A stretch of 64,000 nucleotides of DNA from Glandiceps talaboti (Eukaryota; Hemichordata; Enteropneusta; Spengelidae): contig NC_135552.1 in assembly GCF_964340395.1 (NCBI RefSeq), forward strand, positions 26,756,181-26,820,180, given 5' to 3'. The translations under genes and the position numbers were made by a program. Below the pieces are notes generated by a model. It was given only the letters and a program-made list of their open reading frames with translations. It ran no database searches and was not told the DNA's origin. Positions within the stretch are counted from its first letter, which is position 1. Each line of letters opens with the position of its first letter. Shown here in pieces: positions 43,914 through 58,690 of the stretch.

Positions 43914-46541
43914 GGGAAATGGTAAACATTTCTCAGATACTCATGGAAGATACATGTAGTGTTATGAGAATTAAGCTGTTGACATTCCAATGTTTTATTT
44001 TGGACCCAACATTGAACCTAAATTCCTTGCTTTTGTGATGTGATGCTGTTGTTATATTATAACAAAGGTTAGCTGTCTGTATTCCATGCAGTGAAGATCT
44101 CCATGTAGAAAGTATATTTCCCAGATCCTCATGGAACAATATACCACAGTGTCACAAGAAGCTGTTGTTCTAAGATTTTGTTTTCAACCATATTTTGTAG
44201 TGAGTCCTTGATTTACCGACAAATGATACTGAACTATTCTGCTAGCTTTCTCCATTCCAAGTAATTAATCTCTGTATAAAGATAGTACATGACAATATTT
44301 GAGTCTTGTCCATTTGTTTTCATGTCATGTATCTAACTATCTTCATATTGTATTGATGAGCCTAGAATTAATACAAAATAACACCCACTATATAGTAAGA
44401 AGTGTAGTTATCAATGATAGCGCCGATGGTCAAATAGACTTGACGATATTATCCATAGAAACACGGAAATTCATCTGAATGGCACCTGGAGGCAAATCAT
44501 AACATTTGACAGTAAAAACAGAATACAAAACAATATTATACAAAGCAATGATTGAAGTGCATGGTTCTGATATAAGCATTTAAATTTAAAGAAATAAACA
44601 TTAAAATTTATGATTCCATTTTGATGAAAGATTTTTACAGGTTTGCTGTTAGGCAAAATATTATTACTTTAGATGGATTAAATCTACAAAATGTAGTGCA
44701 ATATTCGCTTAAGAATCACTCAAAATTCTTACTTTCACATTTTAAACTGCATTTTTAGCAGTAGAGAGACCCTGTTATTGTGGACAATGTTCTGACTACA
44801 ATACCTTAATTATTCACTTAGTTTCATCAATAACAATAGATGATGGCCTCCAAGTGTTTGTTTGTACATTGTGTACATATTAATACACTTTAATAGCCAG
44901 TAAGCAATAGATACGGTAATGAGAAATAAATGCACAACACTCAGATGAGAAAATAGATATTTTCATTTTGCAATTTATATTCATATGACATATTATGCAA
45001 CCATTTTGTCAAACTGATGTGCATTGGCCTGTATAGTCCCCTATGTGTGTATCACCTTTGTTCCAAGTTTGAATGCATAATCAGGCAGTGTGTCTTATAG
45101 GGTGAGAATGGCCTAGGTTTATGTAGTTAGCATAAATTGATGTAGTTGATGGAGGAACTGGAAAAGAGGTCAACATTATATGATACTAGCAGTACCTTTA
45201 TGGTATCTTTGTATCACGTAGAAGAGAATCGATAAACATGCATGTATTTATAGTATTAAACCTTGAAAAAAAATCCTTACTTTTTCCTTTCTCGTGACAT
45301 CTAGAAGGGCAACATTGATTAAATCGGAGGAAGGCATTATTAAGCAGCACCTGAAGATATCATCACTCGGAAAATTCATTAAAAAAGAAACCTTTCTGAC
45401 TAACCAATGTCATGATATTGATTTGAGCCAACACATTTAACCCCAGGGAGAGACAGCATGCTTTGTTAAGGAACACATTGCAATTATGGCATTGTGTCCA
45501 CACATGTCTGATGACAATTTTCTCAAAAGAGTGAAGCTAGTAGCACATATTTCATTCAAAGCTGGTGCCAGTTATTTATAGAAATGGCTATGAAATAATG
45601 GACTTCATTTCGCAACTGAGTAAGGTTAAATGTGTTGTAACTTTTCCCATATGTATTCATTTTATCATTTGATACAATAAAAAACATGATAGAATCACAG
45701 GTTATCTGATGCTACTATCGATATACATGTACATCTCACTTTCTGTTGTAATGCATGATATCATGAAAATTACAGACTGAGATTTTTTATCTGTTGGCCA
45801 GCTGACAAGAGATATTAAATTTGTAGTCGAGAGGTGCATATTTTTGAAAATAATTTCCATGCTAATTTTTATCATTTACATTGTAATAATGCATGGGAAC
45901 TGTAAACAACTCATTTTTTTGCTGAAATAAAACAGGTTTAATAAACAAAAGTACCATCATGTGATACATAGGCCAGCAAATTCTTTCATAACACAAAAAA
46001 ATCACTTGCCTCAAACATGTTAAAAGTGGTGCCATTGTTCCAGATTGGTTCAAACAAAAGAAGATTATTTTTTGTATTAGATCTTATATCGAGCATAAAT
46101 AAATAATGTGCCTAGTATATTTCAGTTAAATCACCCAGTCTTTGTTAGCTTTTGTTGTATACAGTTCAATGATGTAGATGTTATATGTTATTGTTTTGTT
46201 AACATCCATTGAAACCCTTTTGTTGGCTTGACAATTGAGGGTAGCCAACATAGGATTCTGTCATTGGTATGTCTGGTAATTGTTTATTAAAAGTGTAAAT
46301 ATAACCTTGAAAATACAGATTATGTAAATTTATGGTAATTAATTCAGCCATACATTGACTTAAAGAGCCAAAACTCAATGAAAACAGTTGCATATAAATC
46401 TTGCAAAAAACTCATGAGAGGAGGGAATTTTGTATTGTTTCTATGGCAACCTGTCTCCATCTGATGATAAATACTATGTGAAAACATCAACGTGTTTGCC
46501 TTGTAGCCAACATTAAGCTAATTGTGATGAAAATCATGTGT

Positions 46542-46544
<3 letters not shown>

Positions 46545-46594
<50 letters not shown>
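46545..46594. repeat. (GT)n microsatellite
   Basis: About 50 bp of GT dinucleotide. Confidence 0.96.
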
Positions 46595-46596
<2 letters not shown>

Positions 46597-46817
46597 ATAT
46601 GTGTTTAAATTGTTGGTTTTCCTGGTCTTCTTGTCTGCAGGCAGTGCAGAAAATAGGATTGATCCCCTTGATGGATCCAGGTGCTGGGGACATGTGCAAT
46701 GAGTGCCATGGACAGCTAAAACATCAAATATTGACAGTTTGTATACAGTAATTATCCCATTTGTAGTAGGTTGGGTCAGCCATGATTGAAAACTGTCAAT
46801 GGCAACTGATTGACATG

Positions 46818-46819
46818 TA

Positions 46820-46866
<47 letters not shown>

Positions 46867-46924
46867 ATGTATGTATGTATGTATGTGTGTGTGTATGTAT
46901 GTGTGTGTGTGTGTGTGTATGTAT
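46818..46924. repeat. (GT)n/(TATG)n microsatellite
   Basis: Alternating GT and TATG blocks over about 107 bp, ending at an A-run. Confidence 0.95.
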
Positions 46925-47848
46925 AAATTTAAAAAAAAAACTATATTTCTTCTGGGAGTACCTCTCTTCAAATATTTATAATTTTTACAGAAGGGACAAA
47001 AGACTACTTTGTTATATTGAAGCTAGGTGCTATTAGCAAGATAGTACAATCGAAATCTGATACTACTTTTGCATTTACACAGTAATTTAGAGTACTGACT
47101 TGTTTATGAGGTTCATGCATATTTTATCAGATGTAATTTCCAAAAGACGATAAAATCCTCTCATGGGCCTACTGCAATGATGTTTTTTGAGATACAAGAT
47201 ATTGGTGAGAGTAAAATTGAATGTTAGTAATTAATTGCAATGAAGTGATTTGAATTCATAATCTAATTATCTACATTGGTTACGTTTATTGATAACCAGA
47301 GAATTTAATGGACAACTCAATTCACATGTCTCTTGCATTTTACTAAATGAGGCAGAAAAATATGCTTTCCTGTGATTTCTTCATTAATTTATTAAACATC
47401 ATACATTATTGTGTGCTTCTTTAATTTTGCAAAACAAATTGTAATGAGTGATTACAAAGGGATTGAAAACTGTTCAGTAGAATTACTATTAATTATTAGT
47501 ATGAATCATAAATCTAGTAATCAATCATTTTAATAATGTATTGGCCTTTGACAGATACAAAAAATTTGAATGATTTCATTTCTTTAATTAAATCCATTTT
47601 TTGTATGAATTAAGATATAGTCTGAGATGTTTTTTGAGAGAGGTTGTTGTGAAAATCTATAAAATATATGATCCTAACAGAAGGTATTCCATTTGAGCAA
47701 ATAATTGCTGATGGTTCATAATGGGAGAAAAAGATACTGTATTGATTTAGTAATTAGTATGGTACTGCCCCCAAGTTGATGGATGTCATAGCACATATTA
47801 TAGTAACTTTATTACAAAACTGTACCTTCTGTAGGTATACATCAAAAA

Positions 47849-48031
47849 CAAGAACACCACCAACAACAAATTTACTGTTATTAATGCCACCAACAACAAA
47901 TTTACTGTTATTAATGCCACCAACAACAAATTTACTGTTATTAACGCCACCAACAACAAATTTACTGTTATTAACGCCACCAACAACAAATTTACTGTTA
48001 TTAACGCCACCAACAACAAATTTACTGTTAA
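47849..48031. repeat. 30-bp tandem repeat, 6 copies
   Basis: The unit CCACCAACAACAAATTTACT + GTTATTAACG repeats almost perfectly, with a T/C change dividing early from late copies. The 30-bp length keeps frames open on both strands, producing hydrophobic ten-residue repeats. I treat it as non-coding. Confidence 0.94.
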
Positions 48032-49913
48032 AGATTTTAACACAAATAAATTTTTTAAATTAAATACAGAAATTATAAACAAAAAATTTGATTAGATTTG
48101 ATTTGATTGGTAGTAATTGAAGTGGAAAATTAATTTTGGTTTTTGTCTATAATGTCAAAATGTCAAAGAATGTCATATGAATTCTGGTTTGCCATATCAA
48201 ATTAAGCTTTTCTTCTGTATTATAATTACTTATTACATTAAAGGTATCGTTTTGGGGGAACAGTATTTCCCCCTCCCACTACCCCCACTATGTATGTGTG
48301 ATGTAATCATACTTCCTCTGATGTCGTGAATGCTATCACTATTACTTTACATGTCCAGAATTTCAGTCTGAATTTTTGCATAAATTTGCAAAGGTTAGAC
48401 TGAATAAAAAATCAAGTTTTTCCAGTAATGTGAGTAAAGCTAGTTTAAGTTTCCAACTCTAAACCTTTTTTCCAATTAAAAAATAGTGAGTATTTACTTG
48501 AATATCTTTTAGTCCATCATATATATCTGTGTTGTGTCTCAAGGCTACATGTATATGATTAACATATGATTATCTTCATTTACTTCCAAATACACTTTCA
48601 CATACTTTAACAGAAGTATTGTGAGTGTGGAGTATCTTGTCTCTGGCTCAAGCAATTTCGCTATTTTCTTCAGGGATGTAAATATCGGAAACAAAAACAT
48701 TTTTTTTGCCTTAGGGAAGCAATACAATGTAGCTTTGATGTGTTCAATTTAGTAACATCTATACTATATAAAATTATGAATCATGTGATTACTTTTACTG
48801 AAGTAATCTCGCATGTCGACTGTCATTTTAGATGTTGTCTATATTGTAAAGTGTGTGAACAGGGTCTTATCTACAGCTGTGACTGTGAATATTGACTTAA
48901 TGAGAACTGACAATGGAGGTATCCTGTGTCAGCTCGTGTTTAGCCAAGATTTTAATGCTACATACTACTTGAAAAGGGTTGAATTATGTATATTCAGCAC
49001 ATCCGCCCACCATGTAACAGTCACAACTGTACAAAATATAATTTGTATCATCTCGATGAAAGCGCAGTGATTGGCAAATCAGTTGACAATTTCAAATTGA
49101 ATTTGCACCAAAAAAGCAACAGTCAGCAATAAAAGCAATGGATTTCCTAGAGAGTTAAGTCCATTAACTGTACTTATTTTGGTTGGTGTTACACTTAAAT
49201 TGCTTAAAGGTCTGTACTTAGTTGCGTGAAATGTCACTGCAGCCTTGCTATTAATCAGCTGAGGGAAATACAAGCAGACTAAGAATGGCTAGAGAATTTC
49301 ATGGTGTACTTTAGAGTAATTAATTATTATGACTGTTGGCATGTCCCAAGTGAAGATTTTCTGCTGCATTACCATGTACATACTAATCTTGTTCACATTC
49401 CAGGGGCTTGAGTTACAGCCGAGTTACTTTATTTACTAGAGAAAAGTGATTGTTCAGATTACAAACAGACAGACAATGTTAGATGGGTGATATGAAGAAA
49501 ACGTACTGAATACAGAAAGTAAAGCTAGGCAGCTAGAAACACATTCATCTTGTAATTTTGAAGAGCAGTTCACCAGGAAAAGAAATTTAACCCAAAATGT
49601 TTATCAACAGCTTGGTTAGATCAAATGATTTACTAAGGTTATAATGTATACAGCAGTTCAAGTTTTATTTTGCATATGAAAAAGTAATATCATCTGCCTC
49701 TTTCTAAGCACTATTCATAAAATAATTAAATTATTTGACAAAGATATGAGTCCTGTATTTTCATATTTTGAATGATTTTACCATTTGAATGACTCGAGAT
49801 GATTAGCATAGAATGTCTCATACATTCTGTGTTAGATATACCTGTCTTTACATACAAATTTAGGAGACAAGAAGTATAGAGTGGTTTGCCAAGATATGCA
49901 TGTACGTACATGT

Positions 49914-49918
49914 AAGTG

Positions 49919-49960
<42 letters not shown>

Positions 49961-50016
49961 TATAATATATGTATGTATTCGGACTGTCTCACAAGTTCCT
50001 TATGCATTTCTATGTG

Positions 50017-50079
<63 letters not shown>

Positions 50080-50098
50080 ACATACATATGTATGTATG
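49914..50098. repeat. Two (GT)n/(TATG)n microsatellite blocks
   Basis: GT run 49919-49953, unique DNA 49980-50017, then TATG and GT runs 50018-50098. Confidence 0.93.
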
Positions 50099-53084
50099 TC
50101 TTTTGATTCAAGGAACACCTGGTCCATCCATTATATATTTACATGGCTGTCACCTTAATTCTTGGCTTTCAATTCATTTAAAATTCATTTATGCTGCAAT
50201 TTATTGAACATGTCATTCACAGTTTGAGATAAACATCTTACAATACCGTTCAATGGATCGCTTTGTGATTTTCTTTAAAAAAATGTTTAAGGTTTGAAAA
50301 GACTACCAGACTTAGATAAATGCTTGTGTAGCATATAGAATGTGTTTAATGTTTTTTTCATTAGCAAGTATACTTTCTGAAAATTTTAATTTTCACTGTG
50401 GCAGTGATACAGTAATACTGGCAAGCACAGATGTGAAGAATATTCATCAGATTTTACAAATACATAATTTATTTATTCATCACTCAAATTCATAGATTTC
50501 TCATTTCATGACATCTTCATTATCTTGTTTATCAAAAAGACATCAGCTGTTTGTGGCAGCTGATAATATTTCCTCAATTACCGTACCATCACAAGTGTCA
50601 TTTCAGGACAAAACAAAAAGAACATTGATTTTATTATTTCAGAGATGATGTATAAGGATAGTAATTTATACTTATATAGATGACTTATAACCTGGTGGAT
50701 TGAGGCATATGTCTTTAACTAGGAGACATGCAGAGTGATGAACATAAAGGATTCAGTTTGCAAAAGTGTGTGTCACATCGACAGGTTATTGCAATAGTAA
50801 TATTGTGAAATGCCAAGTGAAGCTTTAGGGATGATTTGATACTTAACCAGCACCCATGAAGAATTTTTATGGTGTGATGGTATTGTCCTCCCTGATGTAT
50901 TATCATTTGACATGTAACATAACAAACAAATGATGTATAGTACTCCTGATGTTGTCTACTTTGAGAAGTCAGTAGTATTGATTTTGTACATTGATCAATA
51001 TTTATCACTTGAAAGTCTTCTGTGATGAAATAATCTTAATATACAGTATATTTCATATTTAATATGCACATTTCCTGGCCACAGTGTGCCATTTCTATAC
51101 ATGTTCAGGGCCAGCACACAGTCATGTGATTCAAGTTATCCAATGGTATGGTAATAATTTCCTGGCTGCAATGTGCCATATCTTATATACAATGTACATG
51201 TTTATGGTCAGCATGCAGTCATCTGATTCAAATAAACCAATGGAACAGCACTAATTTATTGATAATTGTTTCATTGATGACCGCCGTGTTATCATTTACA
51301 ACTATGTTATCAAACCATAGTGACCTAGTTTCATGGATAACTAAAAAGCTATATAACTCATTATTTTGTAGCGTAATTGTTTGTCATTATCAACCTGTAT
51401 TCTATATTTTGAAATGAAACTGTAAAAACTGTGAAAGGTTAAATCCGACTCTTCTATGGTCCAGAGTGGTATTTTAGTACTTATACTTATCTATATACAC
51501 CTAAGCTTGGCTGTTACATTTATTTACATTTATTCCAATTATGTGTACAGTAAAAATAAAACATATCATTTCCAGTGGACCACTAAGTGATGGCTGTAGT
51601 TGCTATGCTCTGTTACTTAAGTAATGTTTGATGTTGAATAATCAGTCATTTTCTTAATAGACTGTATTCACATAGCAAATCTTCATCATGTAAATTTAAT
51701 ATTGACGACATTGGATTAATTATGATTGATGGGGGAATCGATGTCAAGGTCTTTGTATATGATATGATTAATAGCCCTAAATATATAGTTATTAACTGTT
51801 TGTGCTTTTTTTTTCATATGAACTGATCCAAATCGTGATTTCTTTTATTCTGATGAATGGGACTTCAAATCCAGGCATTCATGCTTGTAGATTCTTAAAT
51901 TTGACTCTTGTATTGGTTTGCTTGTTTAATGAAGGATTTAATGTTCGTGAAATAATAATGGTTGTGTTAAAAAGATGTTTAAGTTACATAGACTGACAGA
52001 TTCATTGCAGTTTGCATTACAACTGTAAGCTCAACATGAGTTATCAGAGGAGTGTATGCAATGACCGGTCTTTCAATATAAGTTGCATAGCTCAGCTGCA
52101 AACACACAACTTCAAGGTATTTCTTGCCTGCTTGAGTTTCAGTGTAGTTGCCCCATGATGATCCATTGATAAAAAACACAGATTCTGAATTGAATTTCAA
52201 AGCCCTCGTCTGTGATCAGTTTATAATCCTGGTAACCAAATTCACTTAACAGTACCTGCTTGTAACCATAGTAACACAAATCAAATAGGAAAGAGGTTCA
52301 TTAGAATGATTGGGTGCTTTGAGTTGTTGTATACTGGAATATATTGTCTCTTTATGTCACATCCAATTTTGCTAGCTGTATGTTCTCTGATCAAAATAAA
52401 GTTGTTGTGCACTGAATAATGGAACATATTGTGTCTTTATGGTACAGCCAATTTCACTCGCTGTATATTCACTGATAGAAATAAAACTATCCTGTGGTAC
52501 AGTCCATAACAGAATTATGAAATTATTTTCCTCATTTGATTCCTTAAAAAATTGTTGAAAATCATTTATTGAATTTAGCAATTTTGTCAACAACACATTT
52601 CTCAGAGAATTTTTATGTTTTTCCATTTGTTTGGCGGAATTGACTTTTTTAATACACAGCCAAACTTAGATATTTCCATGCAGTCATGTAGAGGTTGGAA
52701 TAATTTTGTCATTTTCATCAAACACTGATCATGTTATCTGAGAGTGTCTTCTTGATATTAGTGGAGTTTATGAATACATTCTATTTGTATATTGTGATTG
52801 GCAACTTTCTTCTGAAAAAGAAAATATAGAATTAAAAAATAGAAAAATATGGATGAATCTGTTTCTTACAAAATGAAGATGATTTTCTTGAGGGCGATAA
52901 GAATCAATCCAAGGTTCTCACATTTTAGTGTTAATATCTTATTAGAGGAGCAATAAGGATAACATTGGTCGAAAGCTTTCATTTCTTGTAGACCAACTTT
53001 TTCTAAGAACTGTTTTTCATGGATAAATTTCAATCCTGATCCAAGCTGGGTCTTTAAGTATGATGATGTTATATCACACCTGAA

Positions 53085-54108
53085 TCTTAGCTTTAACTAG
53101 CAAGATGATAAATGCCCCAATAAAGCCACCTGATTCTTAGCTTTAACTAGCAAGATGATAAATGCCCCAATAAAGCCACCTGATTCTTAGCTTCAACTAG
53201 CAAAATGATAAATGCCCCAATAAAGCCACCTGATTCTTAGCTTTAACTAGCAAGATGATAAATGCCCCAATAAAGCCACCTGATTCTTAGCTTTAACTAG
53301 CAAGATGATAAATGCCCCAATAAAGCCACCTGATTCTTAGCTTTAACTAGCAAGATGATAAATGTCCCAATAAAGCCACCTGATTCTTAGCTTAAACTAG
53401 CAAGATGATAAATGTCCCAATAAAGCCACCTGATTCTTAGCTTTAACTAGCAAGATGATAAATGCCCCAATAAAGCCACCTGATTCTTAGCTTTAACTAG
53501 CAAGATGATAAATGCCCCAATAAAGCCACCTGATTCTTAGCTATTATCATCTTGCTAGTTAAAGCTAAGAATCAGGTGGCTTTATTGGGGCATTTATCAT
53601 CTTGCTAGTTAAAGCTAAGAATCAGGTGGCTTTATTGGGGCATTTATCATCTTGCTAGTTAAAGCTAAGATTCAGGTGTGATATAACATCATCATACTTA
53701 AAGACCCAGCTTGGATCAGGATTGAAATTTATCCATGAAAAACCTGATTCTTAGCTTTAACTAGCAAGATGATAAATGCCCCAATAAAGCCACCTGATTC
53801 TTAGCTTCAACTAGCAAGATGATAAATGCCCCAATAAAGCCACCTGATTCTTAGCTTTTAAACTAGCAAGATGATAAATGTCCCAATAAAGCCACCTGAT
53901 TCTTAGCTTAAACTAGCAAGATGATAAATGCCCCAATAAAGCCACCTGATTCTTAGCTTTAACTAGCAAGATGATAAATGCCCCAATAAAGCCACCTGAT
54001 TCTTAGCTTTAACTAGCAAGATGATAAATGCCCCAATAAAGCCACCTGATTCTTAGCTTTAACTAGCAAGATGATGAATGCCCTAATAAAGCCACCTGAT
54101 TTGAGCAA
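53085..54108. repeat. 50-bp minisatellite with an internal inverted block
   Basis: The unit TGATTCTTAGCTTTAACTAG + CAAGATGATAAATGCCCCAATAAAGCCACC (given in parts) recurs every 50 bp: about nine copies at 53085-53540 and about seven at 53743-54108. Between them, 53543-53742 runs in the opposite orientation. It contains two to three inverted units plus an inverted copy of the unique left flank (53013-53085). Confidence 0.95.
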
Positions 54109-55039
54109 AATATAGATAATTTACTATCACATATGTGAAAATATTGGAATTTGGCTATTCACAAATGTTCCTTGAAAAAAACCATAAAATGACAATTTTG
54201 AGATCATTATAAAATTGAGACTCATTTAAAATTACTTATAAGGGTTAAGTGTTTCTTGAAACGTTTAGCCTCAATGTCTGTTCCAAATGTCTGAGGTCTT
54301 TCTATGCAGGGCTCACTATCTATAACTATAACCATCATCAATTGCTTCATCTCTGTGTGGATGGAAAGGATATTCCACCTTAAAACAGGAAAATATAACA
54401 CATAATAATATATAATGTATATCAGTTTTAGCTTACTTCTTGCAGGCTCTGCTGTTGGACAGGATTGCAAATTACCTGACTAATTGTATTTAACTTATTT
54501 CAAGTCAGAAAATTTATGAGAGAGAATATATCATGATATGATTTGAAAGGCAAATAGTGTCACTTTATTTCAATACTATGTCCATCAGTTGGATCAAGCA
54601 TGACTATAACCTGCATCACCCGATGTCGTAAGGCCATAATACTCACTGTAACTTAATGGAACATTATATTTTCCCATAATATTGAATTTTTTATTTATTT
54701 ATTTTGTAATGTACATACTAAGTAAGGCATATTATTATTCATTATTATCATTTCATTATTTCAGGTCATCAAGATGTCCCATAAAAAATATAAAAAAACC
54801 ATACAAACACAAAGGAAAAGACAGACAGAATAATATTAAACTAGCAACTATCTTGTACTGTACATGACAATCCTATAATTTCTCCAAAAGTTTGAACCTA
54901 CAAAGTTATGATTTGTTGACAAGCAAGTAATGTGATTCACAACTGCTGGCCAGTCAACTAAGTACCATAAGTGCTTTAATTAGTGATAGGTCATTTAGCT
55001 AATATTCAAGGATTGAAGTGTCCAGCTAGTGAAAAGCTA

Positions 55040-55510
55040 AAGTAACCATATAGATGATGATTGGGTATTTGTTTTGGATTTTTAATTTATAAAATGATGG
55101 TGTCCTACTTGAAAAATCAATATGAAACATGATGAAAGCTCACCTGTACAAAAGTTCAGTCTAACTGATGAAGCCATGGTGGATACCTGGCGAAAGGTTT
55201 GGTAAGCTAATTAAATTTTGGTGCAATATGAAGTTAAAACCATTAACTTAATATGAAACATCATATCATGCCAAGTCCTTGTTTGTAACTCAACAAATTG
55301 CAAAAGATTGATAAATGTGTAAAATGTTTGTTATTCTACATACAATGACAAGGTTTGTTACACATTTTTTTATCTTTTTGCAATGTATTGAGTTACAAAC
55401 ACAGACTTGGTCTATGTTGTTTCACATTGATTTTTCAAGTAGGACGCCATGATAAAATTGGTTTATAGATTAATAATCAAAATAAATACCAGATCCTCAT
55501 CCATATGGCC
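55040..55510. mobile_element. Inverted-repeat element interrupted by a small insertion
   Basis: The left arm (55040-55130 plus 55262-55330) pairs with the right arm (55354-55510). Shared blocks include GTCCTACTTGAAAAATCAAT and GTTTGTAACTCAA. The left arm is broken by 119 bp (55131-55249) flanked by the direct repeat AATATGAAACAT at 55119-55130 and 55250-55261. The right arm lacks this insertion. Confidence 0.75.
55131..55249. mobile_element. 119-bp insertion with 12-bp target duplication
   Basis: It is flanked by identical 12-base repeats and absent from the opposite arm, so it is an insertion. It contains CTGATGA (55165-55171), a GCCA...TGGC stem and GAAA (55192-55195), resembling the core order of a hammerhead ribozyme. 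However, stem I and III pairings are not convincing, and an extra A sits at the start of stem II. Confidence 0.6.
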
Positions 55511-58058
55511 ATGTTAAGTTATTTGAGCTGTAACTGTCACTTTAGTAGTCACATACATCTCTGCAGCAGCAAATATCACATCACTAATAAATTGTCCTAG
55601 TCACATAGTGACATAAGTGATAATGTTTTAAAGCCGAATCAATTCATCAATTTGAGTAACACCTGAAAATTTATAGACACTGTAATTCTCAGCATTCCAT
55701 CATAAAATGTATAAAATACTAGTAGTTTAGCCACAAGTCAGTTACATGTCATGAATACCATATCTATCGTTTGCCATCTACATGAGCAAAGAAGTGTACT
55801 CAGTGTTGAGAAAAAGAAGACGTGACAAACACTGTGTACAGGGAAAGTAATATCATTGAATCTGAGTGATTACGTAGATTAAAATCTAAATTTATATGCA
55901 CATCATTGTTATAGTCAATAAAACCATAAAACAATTCAAGAAATGTTCTCTATTTTAAAATGCTTTAATATAGTTTTGTTATTACATAGGGTTAAATCGA
56001 AATTAGTCTGTAACTTGAATGACTGTGTTGATCAGTTGATTATCATTGAAGTCTGCAAATGTGTGTTGAACGCTGCAAATTTGACCTACATGTAGGCTAC
56101 AATATCCAATTAAGGCCGGAGTAATACTAAGCAGTCAGTTTGATCAAATGCTGGGAATAATGTTTAAACAAGCTTTGCATATTATTTGTGGTTGTATAAA
56201 CTAGTTAAGGTATACCATTTCCATTAAATTTAAAAGAAAACGATCAACCAATTTAAGCTGTACGTTCAATAATGAAATGAGTAGTTGTAAATGAAGATCC
56301 ATTTTCTGAGTAACATCACGTAAAGTGAATTCAATCTTGTTTAAGCCTGATCATGTACTTGCATGCCAATCAGCATCCTGCCTGCCCGCTCCAAATCATA
56401 AGGAAATATGCCAATTCCTGCACTGTTTCAGTTCGATAAATCCAGGCTCCGTATTTCATTTCCGGGACAATTTCAGATGTCTGGGAAGCTGCGGAAATTA
56501 GATGAGATCACCTTTGAAGTTTAGATTCAGGATTTAGAACATACAGTTGATCTAATTGAAAATTGTCTGTGTGAAATCACTTTGTAATCCTTTGAGTGAT
56601 GTCTATAATGCAAAGGATTTGGTGGCTGTATGTCGTAGTTTTTGCATCTACAGACAGTTCAAATATATTACCAAGATATTAATAGTGCTGCTTTATTAAT
56701 GATATGAAACCCTGTCAAAAGCTGTGTTCACAAATGTACCAGAATAAAGTGCATTTTTTAAATGTATGAATGCGAAGTCAGGCTGAGTTCAGTTGTACTT
56801 TGCTTTGCTTTTTTGTCAGTGTTGTGAAAAATCTAAAACCTCAGTACTTCAAGAAATCACTGTCTTTTAATACAGAAAAGCTAACAGGGATCCTCACGGA
56901 TTCAAATCCTGTCTCAAAATAGACACATACATGTACCATACATACATAGTAACATACACCGGTTTAAACTATTACTGCAGTAGTAAATGTCCATGTAACA
57001 TATAAGTATTATACTTTAACTGAAAGCTTTTGCTGCAGTGTTTCTTTGTTCATGAAATTTCCCACCTATTTTGAGATAAAATCAAGAAAAAATATAATTT
57101 TTTAAGTACAGATTCAATTTTGAAATAGAGATCAAAGTGACATCTAAATGAAATTATTTTGAATTTAAATTTTGAGGGACATCGGTCCCTTGAGACAGAG
57201 TTTACCTGAATCACACTCTCTATAATGTGTTTGTATTTGTATGGTTATGGTAATAGGTCAAAAGTCTGAAAGTATTTTAGCCAACATTCCGTTGTTGTGT
57301 CTTTTTCCCCACTATCTGCAAAATATTGATTGATTCTGAGTACCGAATCCACAAGTGTGGTGTTTCTGTGAAATTATAATTAAGTTTATAAAGTTAATGA
57401 ATTTGATACTAACGTAGAGATTTAATGTTAAATCTAAAAACCATGATGATAATAATAATGTGTTGTATATCAGTTAGCAACCGAGCTGAATGATTTTATA
57501 GATGCAGTGAGTGTACTTTACCTTAAATAAAGCTATTACAACATGAAGATATGTTTAGCTGAGAAGTATTGATTAAAGTGAGTGCTTTGCAGCTAAAATA
57601 TTTACATTGACGTACAGAAACCAAGTACAAGATGTAGTGAAGGTAAGATAAAACAGTTTGGTCACTGAATCAAATAATTACAGATATGATGTATTACATG
57701 TACATTCCCATGTATTGATTTTGTTATCAGAGCCCACCTGAATTGCAAAAAAACGTTTTTTGTAAAATGTCTTAATTTCTCTAACAGTGTAAGTACAGGT
57801 TGTAGAATCTGGGGATATAGAATTACAATGTACATAGTTGCTACGTTATACCAAGGAAAGTGTATAATTTAATGTATTCCAAGTCAAAAAACTAATTAGT
57901 CTCATATTAGATGTAAATTTGAGCGTTGGTGGATACGAATGTTGTTTTGTAACTATGGTGAGAACTTCAAAATGAAAATTTTGTTAAATGGCGATACAAA
58001 AATGCTTTCTTTGTATAAATCACATACATTAGGTATATTATCATAATTCAGTTTTTAG

Positions 58059-58101
58059 CTCCCATATGGGAGGTAATGTCATGGTGATGTCTGTCTGTCT
58101 T

Positions 58102-58138
<37 letters not shown>

Positions 58139-58690
58139 GCAGAAATTTTGTTCCACTGATATCTCAAAAAGTACTGAAGCAAATGTTTTGCAATTTACTA
58201 TGTGGCATTGTCGGGCTGTAACTTAGCGCTGATTAGTTTGTGATGGGCTTTGCTTGCATGATTAATGATAATTTCTATAATTAATTACACATAGTGAAGC
58301 CATTTTAATAGTAGGCACCCAGTCAGGCCTAATCAGTCTTTGTATCTCACTTGTATTTGATCTTGAGGCAGACTTTGGACTTGAAGGAAATGACACCATG
58401 TGTGTGTAGATCCAGCGAGCAAGTCAACTACTTATTTTATTATATACTCATACAGGTGTTTTATACTCCCAAATATTGATATTTCCTTTCCAAAGGTATG
58501 GGAAGGCATACTAAAGATTCAAATTCATTATTTTATATGTCTTGGCTTGTTTCACTGTAATGTTTTTCAATGTAGCTACGCACAGTAAAGCCCTTTAGTA
58601 TAATATCACTTGTTGTATTTGATCTTGAGGCAGACTTTGGACTTGGAGGAAATGACACTATTATGTAATAGTGTAGATCCAGCCAACTCC
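58059..58690. mobile_element. Palindrome-plus-TCTG repeat element and a direct repeat
   Basis: It starts with the 14-base palindrome CTCCCATATGGGAG, then GGTAATG and a TCTG run (58089-58138), then AGAAATTTTG and ATCTCAAAAAGTACTG. Further on, a segment containing TTGATCTTGAGGCAGACTTT is present twice (58348-58416 and 58608-58684). The borders are not determined. The design resembles the element at 5763. Confidence 0.5.

Noticed and set aside
46641-46750. Possible exon after TTCTTGTCTGCAG (AVQKIGLIPLMDPGAG...)
   Set aside because: The acceptor looks good, but no consensus donor follows before the stop and the peptide matches no family I know.
47776-48082. Open frames on both strands across the 30-bp repeat
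   Set aside because: The period is a multiple of three; both strands being open with low complexity argues against a protein.
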